In this document: piece by piece, positions 24,420 through 28,402 of the stretch
Layout of the letters: each line of letters begins with the position of its first letter
How positions within the stretch are numbered: position 1 is the stretch's first letter
Assembly (NCBI GenBank): GCA_004561555.1
Contig: SFVH01000019.1
Span: forward strand, 1-28,402
DNA length: 28,402 nucleotides
Reading direction: 5' to 3'
Origin: a bacterium
Lineage (GTDB): Bacteria; Bacteroidota; Bacteroidia; Bacteroidales; Muribaculaceae
Notes under the pieces: model-generated
The model's database searches: none
What the model was told of the DNA's origin: nothing
The model's input: only the letters and a program-made list of their open reading frames with translations
Translations under genes and position numbers: made by a program

Positions 24420-24613
24420 GTTTGATGCTTTATTGCATCTCAAACTAAAGGACAAACAAATAGAAACGCCATAAAACACATAACGTGTTTACACTTATAT
24501 TAACCTATGCCACAAATTTATACCATATTTATATAGAGAAAAAGTAAAATCTACAAAACAGCAACAAAAAACTACGAATCGCCCAAAATCGTCACAAATT
24601 CACAACTATTAAT
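24420..24613. other. AT-rich spacer without a gene
   Basis: Between the yitT terminator and the next terminator nothing codes. The only structure seen is a short dyad, AAACAC/GTGTTT (24474-24479 and 24485-24490). No TAnnTTTG match stands near a plausible start. Confidence 0.6.
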
Positions 24614-24651
24614 AAAAAAGGATGCTCCCTGTAGAACATCCTTTGTTTTTT
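24614..24651 (-). terminator. Intrinsic terminator of the cysteine-repeat gene
   Basis: AAAGGATG/CATCCTTT (24617-24624 with 24637-24644) forms an 8-bp stem. On the minus strand it is followed by a T-run (24619-24614), 19 bases beyond the stop of the cysteine-repeat gene. It also has a T-tail on the plus strand. Confidence 0.75.
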
Positions 24652-24669
24652 GAGATATAAATCACTTCT

Positions 24670-25047
24670 CTATTTCTTGCCACAAGGTTTTTTGCCACAG
24701 CAAGGCTTCTTCTCCGGACAAACGGTGGTGTCTTTCTTACAGCAAGGTTTCTTCTTCGGACAAGCTGTGGTGTCTTTTTTACAGCAAGGTTTCTTCTCCG
24801 GACAAACGGTGGTGTCTTTCTTACAGCAAGGCTTCTTCTCCGGACAAACGGTGGTGTCTTTCTTACAGCAAGGTTTCTTCTCCGGACAAGCTGTGGTGTC
24901 TTTCTTACAGCAAGGTTTCTTATCGCCACACACCAATTCAGTGTCAGCTTTCTTACACGGACGGTCACATTTCTTCTTGTCGGATGCGGCATAGGCAATA
25001 CCTACACCAACAAATGCAATTAATAATGCAAAAATAAATTTTTTCAT
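24670..25047 (-). CDS. Secreted cysteine-rich tandem-repeat protein, unknown function
   Basis: 125-residue protein that I do not recognise. It has a clear signal peptide (MKKFIFALLIAFVGVGIAYA, cleaved before ASDKK). The mature chain of about 105 residues has 21 Cys and is dominated by a 14-residue unit of the form C-P-E-K-K-P-C-C-K-K-D-T-T-A/V, five exact-length copies plus a degenerate first and last unit. Each unit has a CC pair and a lone Cys seven residues away, with Lys-rich spacing and Pro before the CC pair. Such composition suggests metal binding or a disulfide-rich periplasmic or exported protein. Metallothioneins are similarly Cys-rich, but those I know are not exported with a signal peptide. 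It lies 54 bases after the yfcE-like gene on the same strand and has no clear promoter of its own, so it may share that transcript. Confidence 0.8.
   Translation of the reverse strand: MKKFIFALLIAFVGVGIAYAASDKKKCDRPCKKADTELVCGDKKPCCKKDTTACPEKKPCCKKDTTVCPEKKPCCKKDTTVCPEKKPCCKKDTTACPKKKPCCKKDTTVCPEKKPCCGKKPCGKK
24697..24921. repeat. 42-bp tandem repeat inside the cysteine-rich gene
   Basis: Five consecutive 42-bp units start at 24697, 24739, 24781, 24823 and 24865, followed by a partial sixth at 24907. They differ by a few bases, mostly at the GCTGTGG/ACGGTGG switch, which encodes the A or V of the peptide repeat. The unit length is exactly 14 codons, so expansion or loss keeps the frame. Confidence 0.92.
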
Positions 25048-25101
25048 TTGTAGTTTAAGTTTTTATAGTTAATAAATCAGCCACTCAACGAGCAATCTTG
25101 C

Positions 25102-25599
25102 TCAGCGTTGCTTGGCAAGTTCTATCACTTCAAGGTCTTTAATCACTCCGGCGTCAAGGGTCAAGCGTATCAAGGTACGCTCCGCTTGCCACCCATAAAG
25201 CCCGGCAGCCCCGGGATTGATATAGAGTGTCTGCAATTGACGGTCGAACATCACCTTCAATATATGGCTATGCCCTGCCACAAAAATCTGAGGATGCTTC
25301 GTCTCAAGCTTAAATTTCACACCGGGCGCATACTTGCCGGGATATCCGCCAATGTGGGTCATCGACACCGCCACACCCTCTGTGGAGAAATCTTTCCATA
25401 CACCAAACATACGACGAAACGGCAACCCGTCAATATTTCCGGCAACAGCACGAAGCGGCGCAATACGCTCTAATTTTTCCACCACTTCTTCGCTACCGAT
25501 GTCGCCGGCGTGCCAAATTTCCTGACATTGAGCAAAATGTTGGGCAAATCGCTCATCCCAGCATCCGTGTGTATCACTCAATATTCCAATCTTTTTCAT
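25102..25599 (-). CDS. YfcE/MJ0936-type metallophosphoesterase
   Basis: Phosphodiesterase of the calcineurin-like superfamily, 165 residues. Metal-site motifs appear in order: D9-T-H11 (DTHG), G32-D33 of AGDIGS, the GNID motif at 54-57, TH at H82 of THIGGYPGKY, and GHSH at 109-112. The length is typical of the YfcE group, whose natural substrate is not settled; a cyclic nucleotide or a nucleotide diester is possible. The ATG at 25599 lies only 8 bases from a minus-strand -7 box, so the leader is very short. A CAACGAGCAA/TTGCT-CGTTG dyad (about 25086-25110) spans its stop codon but has no T-tract, so it is not a clear terminator. Confidence 0.88.
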   Translation of the reverse strand: MKKIGILSDTHGCWDERFAQHFAQCQEIWHAGDIGSEEVVEKLERIAPLRAVAGNIDGLPFRRMFGVWKDFSTEGVAVSMTHIGGYPGKYAPGVKFKLETKHPQIFVAGHSHILKVMFDRQLQTLYINPGAAGLYGWQAERTLIRLTLDAGVIKDLEVIELAKQR

Positions 25600-25606
25600 T
25601 GCATTG

Positions 25607-25638
25607 CAAAAATAGTGATTTTTATAGCAAAATCACAA
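25607..25638 (-). promoter_or_regulatory. yfcE-like gene promoter with an operator-like dyad
   Basis: Minus-strand TATTTTTG (25614-25607) matches the -7 box; a TTG lies 21 bases upstream (25638-25636). A perfect 8-bp inverted repeat, GTGATTTT (25615-25622) and AAAATCAC (25629-25636), lies between the two boxes, where a repressor could bind. Predicted leader only about 4 nt. Confidence 0.5.
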
Positions 25639-25680
25639 GATTATAATTTTTAAAATAGAGATTTAAAATTTTTATTCACA

Positions 25681-25698
25681 ACTTTTTCGTGAAAAAGT
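25681..25698. promoter_or_regulatory. Perfect 8-bp dyad upstream of the hflX region
   Basis: ACTTTTTC (25681-25688) and GAAAAAGT (25691-25698) are exact inverted copies two bases apart. They end two bases before the -33 element of the following promoter, a position suited to a regulator. Confidence 0.4.
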
Positions 25699-25699
25699 C

Positions 25700-25739
25700 T
25701 TGCATATTTAATTTTATTTTCTTACATTTGACAATGTAA
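25700..25739 (+). promoter_or_regulatory. Candidate promoter overlapped by a dyad, upstream of hflX
   Basis: TTG (25700-25702), 20 bases, then TACATTTG (25723-25730), a full -7 match. TTACATT (25722-25728) and AATGTAA (25733-25739) form a perfect 7-bp dyad with 4 bases between, covering the -7 box and the predicted start of transcription near 25733. A transcript from here would be about 115 nt long if it ends at the terminator at 25811-25848. Confidence 0.5.
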
Positions 25740-25755
25740 TAAAAAATACCACCTA

Positions 25756-25803
25756 ATGATACAACCGCTTTTTTCGAAATATATATGTTTTTATAGATTG
25801 TAG
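25756..25803 (+). CDS. Possible 15-codon leader peptide upstream of hflX
   Basis: ATG at 25756 opens a 15-residue frame, MIQPLFSKYICFYRL, stopping at TAG 25801-25803, eight bases before the terminator stem. It is the only ORF starting with ATG in the predicted short transcript. The position between promoter and terminator is that of a leader peptide; no codon run for one amino acid is evident. It is too short to be certain by itself. Confidence 0.3.
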   Translation: MIQPLFSKYICFYRL

Positions 25804-25810
25804 ATTTAGA

Positions 25811-25848
25811 AATGGCCATTGTTGGGAAACAGTGGTCATTGCTTTTTT
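25811..25848 (+). terminator. Strong intrinsic terminator just upstream of hflX
   Basis: AATGGCCATTGTT (25811-25823) pairs with AACAGTGGTCATT (25828-25840), 13 bp with two wobble pairs and a GGGA loop, followed by GC and six T. It points towards hflX and lies 25 bases before its ATG. No plus-strand gene upstream needs it, so it marks either a small RNA end or an attenuator. Confidence 0.75.
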
Positions 25849-25869
25849 CAATAGAAAATACTATTTTTG
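25839..25869 (+). promoter_or_regulatory. hflX-proximal promoter
   Basis: TTG (25839-25841) and TATTTTTG (25862-25869) are 20 bases apart, and the -7 box ends four bases before the hflX ATG. As the -7 box of Bacteroidota is centred near -7, transcription would start at or next to the ATG, giving a leaderless mRNA. Confidence 0.5.
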
Positions 25870-25873
25870 CACT

Positions 25874-27097
25874 ATGATTGAGAAAAATACTTTTGAATAT
25901 AATAATGAGCGTGCCGTGCTTGTGGCTCTTATTACGCCATCGCAAAACGAAACTAAAGCGCGCGAATATTTGTCTGAATTGGCTTTTCTCGCCGAAACTG
26001 CCGGTGCCGAAGCTGTTAAATCGTTTTTACAAAGAGTGGAAAATGCTAATCCGCGCACGTTTGTGGGAAAGGGTAAACTCGAAGAAATACGCCATTATGT
26101 GGAAGAGAATGACATCGACCTTGCTATCTTCGACGATGACTTGACATCGAAGCAGGTGGCTAATATCGAAAACGAGCTGAAAATTAAAATCCTCGACCGC
26201 ACAACGCTTATCCTGGACATTTTTGCTAAACGTGCACAAACGGCAACTGCTCGCACTCAAGTGGAGTTGGCTCAATATCAATATCTATTACCGCGACTCA
26301 CTCGTATGTGGACCCACTTGGAGAGACAACGTGGTGGTATCGGCATGCGCGGTCCGGGCGAAACTCAGATTGAAACCGACCGCCGTATTATCCTCGACAA
26401 AATTTCGCATCTGAAAGACGAGTTGAAAAACATCGACCGCCAGAAATCCATTCAACGAAAAAACCGTGGAAAACTCACACGCATAGCTCTTGTGGGATAT
26501 ACCAATGTGGGAAAATCCACGCTGATGAATCTACTCAGCAAGTCGGAGGTGTTTGCCGAAAACAAACTGTTTGCGACACTCGACACGACGGTGAGAAAGG
26601 TGATTATCGACAACCTGCCGTTTCTCCTCACCGACACCATCGGATTTATTCGCAAGCTCCCCACCCACCTTGTCGACTCTTTTAAGTCGACGCTCGACGA
26701 AGTGCGAGATGCCGACATCCTCGTGCATGTGGTGGACATCTCTCACCCGCAATTTGAAGAACAAATTGAAGTAGTGAGCCGCACTCTTCAAGAAGTGTGT
26801 GAAGCTAAAGACAAACCAACGCTATTGGTGTTTAATAAGGTGGATGCCTTCACCTACGTCAAAAAAGACGATGACGACCTCACTCCACGCACTCGCGAAA
26901 ACATTCCCCTTGAAGAGCTGAAACAGACGTGGATGGCGAAGATGACAGGCAATTGCATATTTATTTCAGCACGCGAAAAAATCAATATTGATGCTCTAAA
27001 AGAGCGTCTATACATGATGGCTAAAGAAATACATCAGAAACGCTTCCCCTACAACGACTTCTTGTTTCAGAAATACGACGACTTGGAAATGGAATAG
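25874..27097 (+). CDS. hflX: GTPase HflX
   Basis: Ribosome-associated GTPase that splits stalled 70S ribosomes, known for heat and antibiotic stress. The 407-residue protein has the N-terminal HflX domain (TAGAEAVKSFLQ, NPRTFVGKGKLEEI, FDDDLTSKQVANIE, then ILDRTTLILDIFAKRAQTA), the long helical linker with GGIGMRGPGETQIETDRRII, and the Obg-like G domain: P-loop GYTNVGKST (208-216), DTIGFIRKLP, and NKVD at 321-324. The frame is open 14 codons upstream, but the ATG at 25874 gives the family N-terminus and sits at a promoter. The upstream region holds a second promoter, a short ORF and a terminator. It converges with the next gene with three bases between stops. Confidence 0.95.
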   Translation: MIEKNTFEYNNERAVLVALITPSQNETKAREYLSELAFLAETAGAEAVKSFLQRVENANPRTFVGKGKLEEIRHYVEENDIDLAIFDDDLTSKQVANIENELKIKILDRTTLILDIFAKRAQTATARTQVELAQYQYLLPRLTRMWTHLERQRGGIGMRGPGETQIETDRRIILDKISHLKDELKNIDRQKSIQRKNRGKLTRIALVGYTNVGKSTLMNLLSKSEVFAENKLFATLDTTVRKVIIDNLPFLLTDTIGFIRKLPTHLVDSFKSTLDEVRDADILVHVVDISHPQFEEQIEVVSRTLQEVCEAKDKPTLLVFNKVDAFTYVKKDDDDLTPRTRENIPLEELKQTWMAKMTGNCIFISAREKINIDALKERLYMMAKEIHQKRFPYNDFLFQKYDDLEME

Positions 27098-27100
27098 CCG

Positions 27101-27433
27101 TCAAACAGCTACACGGAGAGTAAAATCATTAATCTTTACAATATAAATGCCGTGGGCTACTATCGGAAGCTCATGCAACCCGGCAGTCAGCACCGTCTTG
27201 GAGATGGTCTGCCCCAGAATAGTCATCACCGCAACCTGTGCTCGCTCAGGCAAGCGCACTATCAAAACGCCACGACGACTATACACCTCTATGCCGTCCA
27301 TATTGCGAGGGTTGTTGACCGGCTTTGCAGTCTCCACCGACTGCACATCGCGCCAAGCATAGCGACCCTGTGCCGCCGCATCTCCTGCGACTGCCGCCAC
27401 CATTATCAACAATATCATAACAACCCTTCTCAT
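27101..27433 (-). CDS. Small exported protein with a C-terminal sorting-domain-like segment
   Basis: 110-residue protein with a signal peptide (MRRVVMILLIMVAAVAGDAAAQ) and a short linker. Residues about 45-110 resemble the Por-secretion (type IX) C-terminal domain: an initial strand VEVYSRRGVLIVRL-like segment, VAVMTILGQTISKTVL (the usual V-x-GQ turn), the L-x-x-G turn TAGLHELPI, then GIYIVKI and a final hydrophobic strand. Those domains normally sit at the end of large cargo proteins, yet here there is nothing between signal and tail. It may be a stand-alone domain of the same fold, a minimal exported protein, or a remnant of a longer gene. It has its own promoter with a near-leaderless start. 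Confidence 0.65.
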   Translation of the reverse strand: MRRVVMILLIMVAAVAGDAAAQGRYAWRDVQSVETAKPVNNPRNMDGIEVYSRRGVLIVRLPERAQVAVMTILGQTISKTVLTAGLHELPIVAHGIYIVKINDFTLRVAV

Positions 27434-27441
27434 TTTTTTTG

Positions 27442-27473
27442 CAAAGTTAGTGCAAGCCGAGAGAAAATCAAAA
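27442..27473 (-). promoter_or_regulatory. Promoter of the small exported protein gene
   Basis: Minus-strand TTTTG (27473-27469), 19 bases, then TAACTTTG (27449-27442), a full consensus match, ending eight bases before the ATG codon at 27433. It lies inside the first copy of the intergenic repeat at 27443-27569. Confidence 0.65.
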
Positions 27474-27569
27474 TGAATTTATTCAATTTTGTGTTGCCGA
27501 GGCGCAGCCTAACTTATCTAAAGTTAGTGCAAGCCGAGCGAAAAACAAAATGAATTTTATTCAATTATG
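27443..27569. repeat. Duplicated intergenic repeat (about 49 bp, two copies)
   Basis: Two near-identical segments, 27443-27491 and 27520-27569, both begin AAAGTTAGTGCAAGCCGAG and continue through AAAATGAATTTATTCAATT-like sequence, 77 bases apart. The spacer includes a CTAACTT/AAGTTAG dyad (27509-27515, 27521-27527). The first copy carries the promoter of the neighbouring gene; in the second the box is altered (TTTA for TTTG). No transposase is nearby. Confidence 0.8.
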
Positions 27570-27675
27570 ATTTGCCAAATCTGATTTTGCCACTGCCCCT
27601 TGGTGCATATCGTTCTTGAGCGCATCACTTTTCGCTGTGCTTGGGCATTCGCTGATGTTTGAGTAAGAGGATAAA

Positions 27676-27706
27676 CAAAAAGGCGCAGCCAAGCCGCGCC
27701 CTTTGT
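27676..27706 (-). terminator. Intrinsic terminator of the UDP-GlcNAc 2-epimerase gene
   Basis: On the minus strand GGCGCGGC and GCTGCGCC (27700-27693 and 27689-27682) form an eight-pair stem with a TTG loop, one G-U pair, followed by T residues (27680-27677). It is about 22 bases beyond the stop. Confidence 0.8.
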
Positions 27707-27727
27707 TGTTGTGATTGTAATTTGCCG

Positions 27728-28402
27728 TTATTCCTTTCGCCAAACCATCTTGTTGACGATGCCCACATAGCTCTGAATGATTTTCACCACCTTGGTGCTT
27801 ACATTCTCATCCACATAGTCAGGGACGGGGATGCCGTGGTTGCCGTCGCGACATAGAGCCACGGCTGTGTCAACAGCTTGAAGAAGGCTCTTCTCGTCGA
27901 TACCGGCGATGATGAAATCGCCCTTGTCGATTGCCTCGGGGCGCTCAGTAGAGGTGCGGATGCACACTGCCGGGAAAGGATGTCCCACGCTCGTGAAGAA
28001 GCTGCTTTCTTCGGGCAAAGTTCCACTGTCGCTCACCACAGCGAAAGCGTTCATCTGCAAGCAATTGTAGTCGTGGAAGCCCAACGGCTCATGTTGCAGC
28101 ACTCGCTCATCGAGCACAAAGCCGCTTGCTGCCAAGCGATTGCGGCTACGAGGATGACAACTATATAATATCGGCATATCATATTTCTCAGCCATCTTAT
28201 TAATGGCAGTGAAAAGACTGCGGAAATTTTTCTCTGTATCGATATTTTCCTCTCGATGGGCTGACAGCAAGATGTAGCGACCTTTTTCCAAACCAAGACG
28301 CTGATGCACATCGCTGGATTCAATATCCGCAAGATTGTTGTGAAGCACTTCAGCCATCGGCGAGCCGGTCACATAGGTGCGCTCCTTGGGCAACCCACAG
28401 TC
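27728..28402 (-). CDS. wecB: UDP-N-acetylglucosamine 2-epimerase, C-terminal part (runs off right edge)
   Basis: The visible 224 residues are the C-terminal half of a non-hydrolysing UDP-GlcNAc 2-epimerase, which makes UDP-ManNAc for surface polysaccharides. Key segments: VTGSPMAEVL, LLSAHREENIDTEKNF (the His-Arg-Glu-Glu-Asn active-site motif, normally HRxEN), LGFHDYNCLQMNAFAVVSDSGTLPEES (donor-binding loop), and CIRTSTERPEAIDKG, the conserved sugar-binding ERPEA. The N-terminal half is missing only because the window ends. WecB versus a related UDP-2-acetamido-2,6-dideoxyhexose 2-epimerase (FnlC/WbjD/Cap5G) is not decided, but the CIRTSTERPEA motif fits UDP-GlcNAc epimerases better. Confidence 0.85.
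   Translation of the reverse strand, partial: DCGLPKERTYVTGSPMAEVLHNNLADIESSDVHQRLGLEKGRYILLSAHREENIDTEKNFRSLFTAINKMAEKYDMPILYSCHPRSRNRLAASGFVLDERVLQHEPLGFHDYNCLQMNAFAVVSDSGTLPEESSFFTSVGHPFPAVCIRTSTERPEAIDKGDFIIAGIDEKSLLQAVDTAVALCRDGNHGIPVPDYVDENVSTKVVKIIQSYVGIVNKMVWRKE

Noticed and set aside
24697..24921. Regularly spaced repeats suggesting a CRISPR array
   Set aside because: Units are contiguous 42-bp tandem copies with no unique spacers, and encode in-frame peptide repeats.
24650..24994. Plus-strand frame of 114 residues with repeated FFSGQTVVSFLQQG-like units
   Set aside because: It is the antisense of the 42-bp repeats in the cysteine-rich gene. The minus frame has a signal peptide and a terminator; this one has neither.
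25086..25110. Hairpin over the stop of the yfcE-like gene as a terminator
   Set aside because: The CAACGAGCAA/TTGCT-CGTTG stem has a bulge and no T-run in either direction, so it is not called as a terminator.

Overview
The window is chromosomal DNA from a member of the Bacteroidota, order Bacteroidales. The gut family Muribaculaceae is my best guess, but the sequence alone does not settle it. The evidence is the repeated TAnnTTTG -7 promoter element, several with a TTTG/TTG -33 element 18-21 nt upstream; start codons that almost all lack a Shine-Dalgarno; the pyrG-yidC gene pair; a Bacteroidota-type long YidC; and a 110-residue exported protein whose C-terminus resembles a type IX secretion sorting domain. 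Most genes are housekeeping. No tRNA, rRNA, CRISPR array, complete insertion sequence or phage gene was found.

Layout: (1) 1-2089: the tail of an unidentified gene, a membrane family 2 glycosyltransferase and radC. (2) 2091-3644: dnaB on the minus strand, convergent with radC with a single base between stops. (3) 3724-7510: an operon of two GT2 and one GT4 glycosyltransferases followed by ispE, with 4-bp stop/start overlaps; the GTs probably build a surface polysaccharide. (4) 7589-9321: grpE-dnaJ, dnaJ having a rare strong Shine-Dalgarno. (5) kbl on the minus strand, a 0.6 kb gene-poor gap, then pnp. (6) 13626-15958, minus strand: an exported N-acetylmuramidase-like protein and pepD. (7) 16106-16890: a small membrane protein and an OmpH/Skp-like lipoprotein. 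(8) An Lrp/AsnC regulator divergent from pyrG-yidC. (9) 21363-23351: two tandem FdtA/WxcM-like sugar isomerases and a DegT aminotransferase, a deoxy-amino-sugar nucleotide module. (10) yitT. (11) 24670-25599, minus strand: a YfcE-like phosphodiesterase followed by a secreted cysteine-repeat protein. (12) hflX with an unusual structured upstream region. (13) A small exported protein, a duplicated intergenic repeat, and the 3' part of a UDP-GlcNAc 2-epimerase running off the right edge.

The most interesting items are the secreted protein made of 14-residue Cys-rich repeats (21 Cys in about 105 mature residues), and the region before hflX, where a promoter-like site inside a dyad, a 15-codon ORF and a strong intrinsic terminator lie in order directly upstream of this ribosome-rescue GTPase. 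That order suggests a leader-peptide attenuator or a small RNA. Promoter placement also argues that pyrG and yitT start at GTG, and that several mRNAs (hflX, yfcE and the 27101-27433 gene) are leaderless or nearly so.
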